From the NCBI RefSeq assembly GCF_000331105.1, contig NC_020054.1, forward strand, positions 4,638,257-4,702,256: 64,000 nucleotides of DNA. The letters are read 5' to 3'. Every line of letters starts with the position of its first letter. The stretch's first letter is position 1. Below, piece by piece: positions 24,545-33,406 of the stretch. A program made the position numbers and the translations under genes. Source of the stretch: Fibrella aestuarina BUZ 2. Its GTDB lineage: Bacteria > Bacteroidota > Bacteroidia > Cytophagales > Spirosomataceae. Under the pieces are notes generated by a model, which searched no databases, was not told the DNA's origin, and saw only the letters and a list, made by a program, of their open reading frames with translations.

Positions 24545-24894
24545 GATTTGTAGAGGTCGTTTAAAGAGATACGTGTTTCGGTGTACTACTGTCGGGCTCA
24601 AATATAGGCGGCTTTAACAAAAGAATAATAGGCGTTTCAAGCCTTTAACAGGATTTTATACCACCAAATCAGCACAATTAAACTATTTATCCGTTAAATC
24701 CTATTTTAACCAATTATGGTTTGGTTAGCATATGAATTTGGATTAAACCAAATCAGCGCCGAAAATCGACTTTTGCCGCGCATAGACGGCTTATTATCAC
24801 CAGACTGGGGCTATATGGGCTGGATTTATACTCAAAACCGGCCAAAATGAAACCAGCTACCCCTGCTGAGGTACGTTTAGTCAGACCGACCGGA
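24545..24894. other. AT-rich promoter gap upstream of GSII
   Basis: 350 bases between the GSII start and the end of an AraC gene. It is AT-rich, with the imperfect palindrome AACCAATTATGGTTTGGTT near 24708-24726 that could be an operator. No coding frame was found. Confidence 0.4.
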
Positions 24895-25737
24895 TCAGCT
24901 CATTCGTTTTTTGAACTGAAGCGGGTTTTCACCCGTAACGCGCCGGAATATCTTGTTGAAATACGACAGACTCTCAAACCCGCTGGCCTCGGCAGCTTCC
25001 GTTACGGTATGGTTCGCCAGCAGTAATTTCTGCGCCTGATTAACCCGATACTGGTTCAGCAACTGCGTGAAGGTGAGGCCCGTCAGTCGTTTGATGTATC
25101 GGCAGAAAGCCGCCTCGGTCAGGCTCACGAGGCTGGCAACCTCAGGCACACCGATGCGGCGGCTGTAGTTGGCCTCGACAAACTGATACACGCGCCGGAG
25201 CCGTTGCTGTTCGGCCAGGTTATACGTACCCACAATGGGTTTCCCCTGCAACGAACTGACTTCCGGGCTGACTGCCAGTTGTTGCAGGCTATTGAGCAGG
25301 GCCATCATCCGCCCAAACGGCGGCAGGCCGGCCAGTTCTTCCAGTTGCTGCCCAACGGTGTCCTTGGTGACCCCACTAAACGACAACCCCGCCCGGGCGC
25401 GCTCAAACAGATCGGCGATGGCGGCCAGTTCGGGGGCCTGCCAGAAGCCCTCGCCCCAAAAGCCCGGCGCCAGTTGGATCACCACCTTGCGGTAGTCGGT
25501 GGTGACGCCATAGTCGAAATTCAGGTGGGGCAGGTTAGGCCCGATAAACACCAGGTCGCTGCCTTCGTAGCGCGAAATATGGTCGCCGACGTGGCGGGTC
25601 CCGCTCGCGCCAACGATATAGACCAGTTCGTATTCGGGGTGATAATGCCAGAAAAACACCTCGTTCAGGTGCGGGGTCAGCAACAGGTGAAACGAGCTGT
25701 CGGTATCGGGGCGGATCTGTTCGAGGGCGACTTTCAT
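24895..25737 (-). CDS. AraC-family regulator with cupin sensor domain
   Basis: This 280-residue protein has an N-terminal cupin-like sensing domain (about 20-120, HYHPEYELVYIVGASGTRHV, with the usual HxH pattern). A C-terminal double HTH follows (about 185-278: GVPEVASLVSLTEAAFCRYI ... SGFESLSYFNKIFRRVTG). It is transcribed divergently from the PhyH dioxygenase gene 140 bp away and probably regulates it. The ligand is likely a sugar or small organic molecule, by family precedent. Confidence 0.88.
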   Translation of the reverse strand: MKVALEQIRPDTDSSFHLLLTPHLNEVFFWHYHPEYELVYIVGASGTRHVGDHISRYEGSDLVFIGPNLPHLNFDYGVTTDYRKVVIQLAPGFWGEGFWQAPELAAIADLFERARAGLSFSGVTKDTVGQQLEELAGLPPFGRMMALLNSLQQLAVSPEVSSLQGKPIVGTYNLAEQQRLRRVYQFVEANYSRRIGVPEVASLVSLTEAAFCRYIKRLTGLTFTQLLNQYRVNQAQKLLLANHTVTEAAEASGFESLSYFNKIFRRVTGENPLQFKKRMS

Positions 25738-25879
25738 TTTTGCTCAAATCTGGCCCACAAACAGGAGTTGGGCTGATTCGGGAGCAAAATAGTGCAAAAA
25801 GGGGTCAGAGTTGTGTTAACGCTCTGCACTTCACGATCCATAGCTTTGTCCTATTCATTCACCAAAAAAACAAAACCCC

Positions 25880-26869
25880 ATGCAGCCGACCGAACCCATC
25901 GCCACCATGCAGCCCACGATGATTCCCGACAATGCCCATACCGACATTCCCGGCAACCCATCGACCGCCATCAGCAGCCAGCTTCCGCTCAACGACCGAT
26001 CGAATGGCAAGCCCCTACGCGTGCTGTCGGAGGAAGACTGGGCCTTTTGGATAAACAACGGGTACGTGGTCATTAAACAGGCCGTACCCCGCGAGCAAGC
26101 CGAACGACTGGCGCAGACGATCTGGGAGTTTGAAGAAAAAGACCCCAACGATCGGGCCACCTGGTATGCGCCGCCCCGCGCCGAGATGCGCATGAAAGAA
26201 CTGATTGGCTCGGGTATGGTCGAGCTGTATAACCATCAGCACGAATGGGACAACCGGCAGACGCAGCGCCTGTATGATGCCTTTGTGGACGTGTGGGGTA
26301 CCGAAAAGTTGTGGGTCACCATCGACCGCGCCAACCTGAATTTTCCGGCCGACCCCAACAAGCCGTTCAAGGGTTTTATCCACTGGGATTATGACCCCGA
26401 AACACGCCCGCAAAACGTGCAGGGTGTCCTGGCGCTGGCCGATCAGACCGACGAGAACATGGGCGGTTTTCAGTGCCTGCCCGAGCTTTACCGCACCTAC
26501 GATACCTGGAAGCTAACCCAACCCGCCGACCGCGACCGCTTCAAACCCGACACGACGGGTTTCGACTTCGTGAAGGTGAAGCTGGAAGCCGGCGACCTGC
26601 TGATTTTCAACAGTACGCTCCCGCACGGCATTCGGCCCAACCACTCAACAGACAAGGTGCGCATCGCCCAGTACATCTCAATGATGCCCGCCCAGGAAGA
26701 CAACGAAGCGCTGCGGCAGTGGCGCATCCGGTCGTGGCGCGACCGGCAGGCGCCCGAAGGCTACGCTTTTCCGGGCGACCCCCGCAATTGGGAAAAAACC
26801 CGCTACCAAACCGCCGAACTCTCCGACCTCGGCAAAAAACTGCTCGGTCTGGAACGGTGGGAAGGTTGA
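25880..26869 (+). CDS. Phytanoyl-CoA dioxygenase (PhyH) family oxygenase
   Basis: This 329-residue Fe(II)/2-oxoglutarate-dependent oxygenase has the facial triad HWD (about H168, D170) and the distal His in LPHGIRPNHS (about 249), with Arg252 suited to bind 2-oxoglutarate. Residues 1-45 are a low-complexity N/P/T-rich leader and the true start may be internal. The substrate is unknown. The divergent AraC neighbour suggests induction by it. Located in the cytoplasm. Confidence 0.85.
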   Translation: MQPTEPIATMQPTMIPDNAHTDIPGNPSTAISSQLPLNDRSNGKPLRVLSEEDWAFWINNGYVVIKQAVPREQAERLAQTIWEFEEKDPNDRATWYAPPRAEMRMKELIGSGMVELYNHQHEWDNRQTQRLYDAFVDVWGTEKLWVTIDRANLNFPADPNKPFKGFIHWDYDPETRPQNVQGVLALADQTDENMGGFQCLPELYRTYDTWKLTQPADRDRFKPDTTGFDFVKVKLEAGDLLIFNSTLPHGIRPNHSTDKVRIAQYISMMPAQEDNEALRQWRIRSWRDRQAPEGYAFPGDPRNWEKTRYQTAELSDLGKKLLGLERWEG

Positions 26870-26877
26870 GCATGAGT

Positions 26878-27062
26878 AATGGACAATGAATGATGTATAA
26901 TGAATGATGGACAATGAAGGGTGGATGCTGGCTGATGGATTGGTACTGTTGGTGCGTTAGTCCATCATACCGCAGCGGCCTGGCGCCCCCGGCGGACCGC
27001 ATTGTTCATCATCCATTGCCCATCATCCATTATTCATTGTACATTGTCCATTGTCCATCATA
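26878..27062. repeat. Intergenic inverted array of ATTCATTATNCATTGTCCATT units
   Basis: Left arm 26878-26917 consists of units such as AATGGACAATGAATGATG and TATAATGAATGATGG. Right arm 27001-27062 consists of the complementary type (CATCATCCATTATTCATTG, TACATTGTCCATTGTCCATC). About 85 bases separate them. Related units occur at 47069-47100 and 52114-52187. It looks like a genome-dispersed intergenic repeat family able to fold as a long imperfect hairpin. Confidence 0.7.
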
Positions 27063-27070
27063 CAGTATTC

Positions 27071-27604
27071 ATGCCCATGCGTCCTCTCCTACTCCTCCTG
27101 CCCTTGGCGGTTGCCTGCCAGACTAGCCCCAAAGCCACTGAAACCGCCGCAACGAAACCGGATACGGTAGCGGTTGACCTGAACAAGATGCCGGGCCGGG
27201 ATGCGCCGCGCTCAGCCGCTGACCGGATGGTGCGGGCGTTGTATTTCGAACACGACAAGGAAGAAAATCCGTTTCTGGAGGCGGGCAACCCCACGCTGGC
27301 AACCCAATATTTTACCCCGTCGACGGCCAAACTGGTGCAGGCCAAAGCGGCGAAACTGGGCAAACAGAAACGCCACGCCATCAATCCGCTGTACAACGTA
27401 CCTGATAAGCAGGTGACGAAGATGTGGGTAATGCCGGGTAACGTGGCGGGCGACAAGGCCGTGATTTTCGTGACCTACACCGATGCCAACACCGGCAAAG
27501 AACAGGCCATGCGTTGCGAAGCCGAACTGATCGAGAAAGGCCGCTGGCGCATTTCTGACATCGTCTACGGCGACGGCAAACGCCTGACGGAGGTGCTGAA
27601 GTGA
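27071..27604 (+). CDS. Lipoprotein, possibly DUF3828-like
   Basis: From ATG 27071 the 177-residue product has a lipobox LAVAC (LLLLLPLAVAC). The mature domain contains ATQYFTPSTAKLVQAKAAKL and later MRCEAELIEKGRWRISDIVY, which resembles the DUF3828/NTF2-like lipoprotein pattern in which the last strand is xGxWxIxDI. Frames starting upstream read through the intergenic repeat and are artefacts. Role unknown. Confidence 0.7.
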   Translation: MPMRPLLLLLPLAVACQTSPKATETAATKPDTVAVDLNKMPGRDAPRSAADRMVRALYFEHDKEENPFLEAGNPTLATQYFTPSTAKLVQAKAAKLGKQKRHAINPLYNVPDKQVTKMWVMPGNVAGDKAVIFVTYTDANTGKEQAMRCEAELIEKGRWRISDIVYGDGKRLTEVLK

Positions 27605-27739
27605 AACGTCGGTCAAAAGCCAACGGCCGACGTTAGCTTTTGGGCCCGAGCCTTGACCATTGAACCTTTCCGCTCCCCTCAGACTTTTGTATTTTTGCAG
27701 GACAGATGGCCCCGTTGTGGGATAGAATGCGCGTCGATT

Positions 27740-29086
27740 ATGAAAAAAGTGGCCTTTTATACGCTTGGTTGCAAGCTAAATTTCTCGGAAACCTCGACCC
27801 TCGCCCGGATGATGGAGCAGCAGGGCTACGAGCGCGTGGAATTCAATCAGCAACCCGATATTTTCATTATCAACACCTGCTCGGTGACGGATAATGCCGA
27901 TAAGAAATGCCGCAAAATCGTGCGTGAGGCGCAAAAGATCAACCCCGACGGGTTTGTGGCCATTCTGGGGTGCTATGCGCAGTTGAAACCGACCGAGATT
28001 TCGGAGATTCCGGGGGTGGATGCCGTACTGGGTGCCGCCGAGAAATTCCGGCTGGCCGAGTTGATGCCCACCTTTACCAAAGCGCCCACCGGGCAGCCGG
28101 GCCGCGTACTCAACGCCAACATCGAAGAGGTAGTCGATTACCACGCCGCTTACTCGCTCAACGACCGCACGCGCACCTTCCTGAAGGTGCAGGACGGCTG
28201 CGATTACCCCTGCGCCTACTGCACCATTCCGCTCGCACGGGGCAAAAGCCGCTCCGACACGGTCGAGAACGTGGTGCGGGCGGCCCACGAGATTGCGGCG
28301 CGGGGCGTGAAAGAGATCGTGCTGACGGGCGTCAACATCGGCGATTTCGGGCTGGTCAACAGCGGCGGGCCGATGATGCGGCGCAACGAGACCTTCCTGG
28401 ACCTGATTCAGGCGCTCGACGAGGTAGACGGCATCGAGCGGTTCCGGATTTCGAGCATCGAACCCAACCTGTTGACTGACGAGATTATTGCGTTTGTCGC
28501 GCAGTCGAAGCGGTTTGTGCCGCACTTCCATATCCCGCTGCAATCGGGCAGCAACCAGGTGCTGGGTCTGATGCGCCGCCGCTATAAACGCGACCTCTAC
28601 GCCGACCGGGTAGCGACAATCAAGGCCCTGATGCCCCACGCCTGCATCGGTGTCGACGTAATTGTGGGGCACCCCGGCGAAACCAACGAGCTCTTTCTGG
28701 AGACGTACCAGTTCCTCAACGAACTGCCGGTGTCATACTTCCACGTCTTTACGTATTCGGAACGCCCCAATACCACCGCCCTGACGATCAAACCCGTGGT
28801 GCCGGGCCACGTCCGCGCCGAGCGTAGCAAGATGCTCCACATCCTGTCGGATAAAAAACGGCGGGCGTTCTACGAATCGCAGGTGGGTCGCACGGCTACG
28901 GTCTTGTTTGAAGACGACGTCGACGAAGCCACTGGCCGGATGCAGGGGTTCACCGAGAATTACGTCCGCGTGGTCGCCAACTACGATCCCCTCCGCATCA
29001 ACGAACTGGTGCCGGTGCAACTGACCGCCATTAACGCCGACGGGCTGGTTGAGGCAGAAGACGCCAACGTACTGGTGACGCACTAA
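27740..29086 (+). CDS. mtaB: tRNA t6A37 methylthiotransferase MtaB
   Basis: Radical-SAM enzyme that adds a methylthio group to t6A37 of tRNA. The 448-residue product from ATG 27740 (MKKVAFYTLGCKLN) has the UPF0004 domain with cysteines in TLGCKLN, NTCSVTDNADKKC and LGCYAQ. The radical-SAM cluster is CDYPCAYC (about 152-159), and a TRAM-type C-terminal domain follows (about 380-445). KLN rather than QMN distinguishes MtaB from MiaB/RimO. The 29-codon upstream extension is unlikely. Confidence 0.93.
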   Translation: MKKVAFYTLGCKLNFSETSTLARMMEQQGYERVEFNQQPDIFIINTCSVTDNADKKCRKIVREAQKINPDGFVAILGCYAQLKPTEISEIPGVDAVLGAAEKFRLAELMPTFTKAPTGQPGRVLNANIEEVVDYHAAYSLNDRTRTFLKVQDGCDYPCAYCTIPLARGKSRSDTVENVVRAAHEIAARGVKEIVLTGVNIGDFGLVNSGGPMMRRNETFLDLIQALDEVDGIERFRISSIEPNLLTDEIIAFVAQSKRFVPHFHIPLQSGSNQVLGLMRRRYKRDLYADRVATIKALMPHACIGVDVIVGHPGETNELFLETYQFLNELPVSYFHVFTYSERPNTTALTIKPVVPGHVRAERSKMLHILSDKKRRAFYESQVGRTATVLFEDDVDEATGRMQGFTENYVRVVANYDPLRINELVPVQLTAINADGLVEAEDANVLVTH

Positions 29087-29115
29087 GACAGCGAATCACT
29101 TATATTCCTACGACA

Positions 29116-29147
29116 ACAACGGCCTGACATTCGCTTCAGGCCGTTGT
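29116..29147. terminator. Bidirectional terminator
   Basis: A perfect 12-bp stem ACAACGGCCTGA / TCAGGCCGTTGT (29116-29127, 29136-29147) lies between the convergent mtaB and universal stress genes. Confidence 0.75.
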
Positions 29148-29180
29148 CATGTCAGCACAACACCTTCGTTCGCTGTTTGG

Positions 29181-30065
29181 CTAGAAAGCAGGCAGCGCAG
29201 CGGGCCGTTCGGGCTGGCTAGCTGACTGATGGCGTGTTGCCATTGCCTGCTCACCGTCATACAGCGTCAGCAGCGGCACGCGCGGCGCGAAGGCCAGCGA
29301 GCGGGTTACGCTGTTTTGGAGCAGCACGTCGAAGAACCCTTTGTGATGCGGAATCAGCACCAGCAGGTCGGTGCGGTGCTCGTTCAGATACAGGTCGATC
29401 CCGTGCAGCGCGTCATCGTCGTAGATAAAATAGGGGTTGGCCTGTACACTGTCGAACGCCTGCTCCACCACGTCGCGCGTCAGGGGCGACAGCGGCTCGC
29501 CGGGTAGCCCCTTCTCGATGGTAAGGAGTGTCAGGTTGGCCCCTTTGCGACTCGCCAGTTCGTTCAGGAACGTAAGCGATTCGGTATGATTGACCGACCG
29601 GTAATCGGTAGCCAATACAACCTCCTGCACGGGCGTGATGGGCGCCCGCGTCGGCACCACCAGTACGTTCGTTGGGGCACTCCGCACCAGCCCCGTCGCT
29701 ACACTACCGAACAATTCGGCAAAGCCCGTGCCCGATGCGCCCACAACGATCAGGTCGAACTGCTCATCGGTAAGTAGTTCATCGACAGCCCCAACCGGAC
29801 CACCCAGCGCCACCATCGTGCGGTACGTATGGTAATCGGGAACGGGCTGTTGGGTGATTTTTTCCTTGAGTTGGCGCAATTGGGTTTCGGCAACCGCTCG
29901 GTCCTCGGCCAGCATCAGAGCACCCGCGTAGCTTTCTTCAAGCCGGATCGGGTACGTATGCAGGAGGCAGAAATTCGTAGCTGTATCGGCAAACAGCGCC
30001 TGGGCAAACGCAATGGCGTGTTCCGAAGCGGCCGAAAAGTCGGTCAGTAATAAGAGCTTATACAT
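29181..30065 (-). CDS. Universal stress protein (UspA), two-domain
   Basis: This 294-residue protein is a tandem Usp. The first domain (1-145) starts MYKLLLLTDFSAASEHA and carries the ATP-binding pattern GASGTGFAELFGSVAT (G-x2-G-x9-GS). The second (about 150-275) is degenerate in that motif. The end is a Q/P/A tail. It is the downstream member of a pair with 30080-30949, 14 bp apart, probably one operon. Cytoplasmic stress-related nucleotide-binding role by family. Confidence 0.88.
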   Translation of the reverse strand: MYKLLLLTDFSAASEHAIAFAQALFADTATNFCLLHTYPIRLEESYAGALMLAEDRAVAETQLRQLKEKITQQPVPDYHTYRTMVALGGPVGAVDELLTDEQFDLIVVGASGTGFAELFGSVATGLVRSAPTNVLVVPTRAPITPVQEVVLATDYRSVNHTESLTFLNELASRKGANLTLLTIEKGLPGEPLSPLTRDVVEQAFDSVQANPYFIYDDDALHGIDLYLNEHRTDLLVLIPHHKGFFDVLLQNSVTRSLAFAPRVPLLTLYDGEQAMATRHQSASQPERPAALPAF

Positions 30066-30079
30066 GGTGATGGGTTGGT

Positions 30080-30949
30080 TTAGAGGGCAAAATCCAAGTT
30101 AGACAGGTCGTCGATCAGCCGGGGTTCATCGCTGTGGCCGTCGTCGTAGAGCACCATCAGGGGCACGGGTGGCGTGTATGCCAGCGAGCGGGTTACGCTG
30201 TTGTTGGCCAGCACGTCGGACCAGCTTTTGTGTTTGGGAATCGTCACCAGCAGATCTACCGGGTGGCCGTTCAGGTACGTGTCGATACCCTGCCGGGCGT
30301 CGGGGGCCTGCGCCAGCGTCACGCTCGGCTCAATGGGCGCCAGAAACTGCCGGATGCGGGCTTCCTGGTCGGCGTAGACAATCTTTTTACCGGGAGTTTT
30401 CACCGTCAGCAGCGTCAGGTTCGCCCCTTTCAAGGCCACCAGTTCTTTGAGCGGCTCCAGCAGCCTGCAGTTTTTCAGACTGGCAAAATCGGCGGCCAGC
30501 ACCACCTGCCAAACGGGCCGGATGGGTGCGTCGACGGGCACCACCAGCACGTTGGCGGTCAACTGCCGGATCAGCGCCGTGGCGCTATTCCCAAACAAGG
30601 CATTGGTCCCATCTTTTTTCGCGCCGATAACGACCCAGTCGTAGGTTTCGACGCCAACAGCCTGCGTGGCTACTTCGAGCAACGTACCTGGATACGCCGA
30701 ACTGCGAAACGTATGCCAGTCGGTGGGGGCTTCGTGGCGCAGTTGTGCCACCACTTCGTGCAGTTGGTCGGCGAAGGCCGTATGGGCGGCCTGCGTTACG
30801 TACTTACGGCTGTAAAAGGCATCGGTTTCCACCGGATACACACACATGAGATGAAAGTCGGCAACGGTGTCGCCAAACAGCGAGCGGGCAAACTGAAGGG
30901 CATGGCGCGAGGCGTCGGAAAAGTCGGTGAGCAACAGAATCTTTTTCAT
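30080..30949 (-). CDS. Universal stress protein (UspA), two-domain
   Basis: This 289-residue paralogue of the adjacent gene starts MKKILLLTDFSDASRHALQF. The first domain carries GAKKDGTNALFGNSAT near 105-120, in which the usual first glycine pair is altered. The second domain lacks the ATP motif. Both proteins contain the same NSVTRSLA segment near the C-terminus (VLANNSVTRSLAYTPPVPLM), indicating tandem gene duplication. Confidence 0.88.
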   Translation of the reverse strand: MKKILLLTDFSDASRHALQFARSLFGDTVADFHLMCVYPVETDAFYSRKYVTQAAHTAFADQLHEVVAQLRHEAPTDWHTFRSSAYPGTLLEVATQAVGVETYDWVVIGAKKDGTNALFGNSATALIRQLTANVLVVPVDAPIRPVWQVVLAADFASLKNCRLLEPLKELVALKGANLTLLTVKTPGKKIVYADQEARIRQFLAPIEPSVTLAQAPDARQGIDTYLNGHPVDLLVTIPKHKSWSDVLANNSVTRSLAYTPPVPLMVLYDDGHSDEPRLIDDLSNLDFAL

Positions 30950-31131
30950 AACACAAGGGGCTTATCGGCAGGGCAACGTCCCGGCTCAGACAAAGTTGGA
31001 TCGACTGACTGGCTCCGCTCATGACACCCGTCAGTCGCTAACCTGATAGAATTCAACCCCTTAACTGAAGACCATCACGCGGTCAGCGGATGGGGTGAGC
31101 CATCTTTGCCACCAACGAACCTGACCTGCCC

Positions 31132-32250
31132 ATGCGCCGCTCTCTTGCTGTTTTTCTGCTGTTGTTGACCGTATTTCCGGCAGTTGCCCAAACGCCCGGC
31201 GACTGGGTACGTCTCCGGCAATACGCCCACTCGATTGGGGTTGATAGCCTCTGCGCCCAACCCGATGCCGCCTGCCTGACCCGCTATTTCACCCAACTGG
31301 TGTATGGCCGAACGCCCCGCCGGATGGGTTATCAGGGGGTGGCGGAACAGCTCGACACGGTGCGGCTCCACCGGCTGACGCGGCTCTTTCTGGCCGGAGG
31401 CGACTGGTGCCCGCTGCTCGACTCGCTGGAGCCGCACGACCGGCGGTACCGGCAGCTAACGGCTTATTGCCTGCGCTGCCTCATCGACGATTACCTGGGT
31501 GATTCGCTGACGATCGGGCAGGTACACGAAACGCTCAATACATACCGCTGGCTCAACCGGTTTCCCGTTGCGCAGCGCGTGGTCGTCAATATTCCGTCGG
31601 CTACGTTGCGGCTGATCGATGGGCGGGGCGATACCCAGTTTAGCAGCCGGGTGGTGGTGGGTAAACCCAGCACGCCCACGCCCGTATTCGCCGCCTATAT
31701 CCCCAGTCTGGTCATGTACCCGTACTGGACCATTCCCCGCTCCATATTGGCCGAATACCTGCCCAAGATTCGGAAGAACCCCACGGCCGCGCTCAATCAG
31801 TTTGGGCTTCAGGTGCTGGATAACAAAGGACAACTACTGGACCCCAGCCGGGTCGACTGGACGGTGTCGGCGAGCGCGTTTCCGTATCGGCTGCGCCAGT
31901 CGACGGGCTGCGACAATGCGCTGGGTCTGCTGAAATTCAGCATCAATAGCCCGTATGATGTGTATTTGCACGACACCAACGTGCGGCGGGCCTTTTCGCT
32001 GGAAAACCGGTTTCTAAGTCACGGCTGCATTCGGGTAGAACGCCCCGCCGACCTCGCCAACCGGCTGCTGGGCCGCGCGCAGTTCAGCGCCGATTACCTG
32101 ACGCGCTGCCCGATCAACGCCAGCCCGAAAACCATCGTACTCCCCCGCCCTATTCCGGTCATTACGACCTACAACGTGCTTGACCTCGACGACGACGGGG
32201 CCATTCGGGTATATCCCGATCGGTATGGCTGGTGGCGGTTGGTGCTGTAG
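31132..32250 (+). CDS. L,D-transpeptidase (YkuD family)
   Basis: This 372-residue exported peptidoglycan enzyme has a signal peptide (RRSLAVFLLLLTVFPAVAQ). An N-terminal helical peptidoglycan-binding-like region follows, then a YkuD domain beginning QRVVVNIPSATLRLIDG. The catalytic motif is HDTN...SHGCIRVE (nucleophile Cys about 301). This long form with an insert before the catalytic motif resembles the ErfK/YcbB-like group, which makes 3-3 cross-links or attaches proteins. Acts in the periplasm. Confidence 0.9.
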   Translation: MRRSLAVFLLLLTVFPAVAQTPGDWVRLRQYAHSIGVDSLCAQPDAACLTRYFTQLVYGRTPRRMGYQGVAEQLDTVRLHRLTRLFLAGGDWCPLLDSLEPHDRRYRQLTAYCLRCLIDDYLGDSLTIGQVHETLNTYRWLNRFPVAQRVVVNIPSATLRLIDGRGDTQFSSRVVVGKPSTPTPVFAAYIPSLVMYPYWTIPRSILAEYLPKIRKNPTAALNQFGLQVLDNKGQLLDPSRVDWTVSASAFPYRLRQSTGCDNALGLLKFSINSPYDVYLHDTNVRRAFSLENRFLSHGCIRVERPADLANRLLGRAQFSADYLTRCPINASPKTIVLPRPIPVITTYNVLDLDDDGAIRVYPDRYGWWRLVL

Positions 32251-32264
32251 GGACGCGGTGCCGG

Positions 32265-33362
32265 TCAGAACTGCACGACAAACTCGGCGCCGCCGTTACG
32301 GCTATAGCTGAGTTGTCCCTTGAGTTGCTGCGTCAGCGCCTTGACCAGCCGCATCCCCAGGGACGTACCTGGCTGATCGACCAGTTCGTCGGGCACGCCG
32401 GGCCCGTTGTCGCGCACAATCAGGCGATTACGCCCGTCGGCCGACTGATCCAGAATCAACTGGATGGCGCAATTGTCCATCTTCCGAAAGGCGTGTTTAA
32501 ACGAGTTGGTAATCAGTTCGTTCACAATCAGGCCCAGCGGTACGGCGGTATCGAGCGGCACCCGGAGCGCCGCATAATCCTCCACCTGAATCGCCACGTT
32601 GGGCGTCAGTTCGGCATGGTGGCTGGCAATGATCTCGATGAGCTCTTCCAGATAAGCGCACAAATCAACGCGGCTCACGCTTTCGTTGCAGTACAGCTTT
32701 TCGTGAAGAATAGCGATGGATTCGAGGCGTTTTTCGCTTGTCCGCAACGCTTCGAGCGCCCGCACATCGGTAACAGACGCGGTTTGCAGGCGCAGGATCG
32801 AGGCAATGACCTGCAAGTGATTGCGCATCCGGTGGTGGCTTTCCCGAATCAGCAGTTTTAACTCCTCGGTCTCGGCCGTGGCCCGGCGATCGACCTCCGT
32901 CAGGTAATTGCTCCGGTCGAAAAACAGGAAGAACAACGATACGAGAGCCCCGAAGAAAAAAGAGCAAACCACCAGATAACCGATCGACGAGAAAGGAGCG
33001 AAATCAATCCACTGAGCGTAGAAATACATCGATACGGTGATGCAGACCGTGATGAGGTTGCTGATCAGGATTTGCTTCCAGAGCGTCCAGTGCTCCTGCT
33101 CGCGTCCCCAGAATGAGGGAAAGCACCGCGGCACCAGTACGCCCAGCAAACCGACCCACACGAAAACAGGAACCCCAAACCCCAACAATACCCACACCTT
33201 ATAGGGATGCTGAAAGGAGCTTAACCCAAACGGCTGAAACGTTAGGTTAACCAGTGAAACCAGAATGCCAGCCAGCAGTGCTTTACGGAAGGCCTTGCTG
33301 ACGTCGAATGGTTGTGGATACGGTGCCTTTAGCTTTCGTAGCAGAGTTTGCGGGCGAATCAT
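32265..33362 (-). CDS. Membrane sensor histidine kinase (HisKA_2 type)
   Basis: This 365-residue protein has four N-terminal membrane segments (about 28-50, 54-78, 95-115, 125-148). The phosphoacceptor region ESHHRMRNHLQVIASIL has His176/177. An HATPase domain follows with NELITNSFKHAF (N box), VRDNGPGVP (G1) and SLGMRLVKAL (G2). The His-x-x-Met-Arg-Asn-His pattern is the HisKA_2/HWE-like type. No response regulator is adjacent, so its partner is encoded elsewhere. It is convergent with the transpeptidase gene with only 14 bp between. Confidence 0.87.
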   Translation of the reverse strand: MIRPQTLLRKLKAPYPQPFDVSKAFRKALLAGILVSLVNLTFQPFGLSSFQHPYKVWVLLGFGVPVFVWVGLLGVLVPRCFPSFWGREQEHWTLWKQILISNLITVCITVSMYFYAQWIDFAPFSSIGYLVVCSFFFGALVSLFFLFFDRSNYLTEVDRRATAETEELKLLIRESHHRMRNHLQVIASILRLQTASVTDVRALEALRTSEKRLESIAILHEKLYCNESVSRVDLCAYLEELIEIIASHHAELTPNVAIQVEDYAALRVPLDTAVPLGLIVNELITNSFKHAFRKMDNCAIQLILDQSADGRNRLIVRDNGPGVPDELVDQPGTSLGMRLVKALTQQLKGQLSYSRNGGAEFVVQF

Positions 33363-33406
33363 TTTTTACGAAATGAAACAACCTGTGAATATAGGTAACT
33401 TTTAGT

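Noticed and set aside
26878..27062. CRISPR array
   Set aside because: Units are short, irregular and inverted rather than regularly spaced direct repeats with unique spacers; no cas genes are present.
27776..28672. 298-residue minus-strand frame across mtaB
   Set aside because: Antisense shadow of the methylthiotransferase gene.
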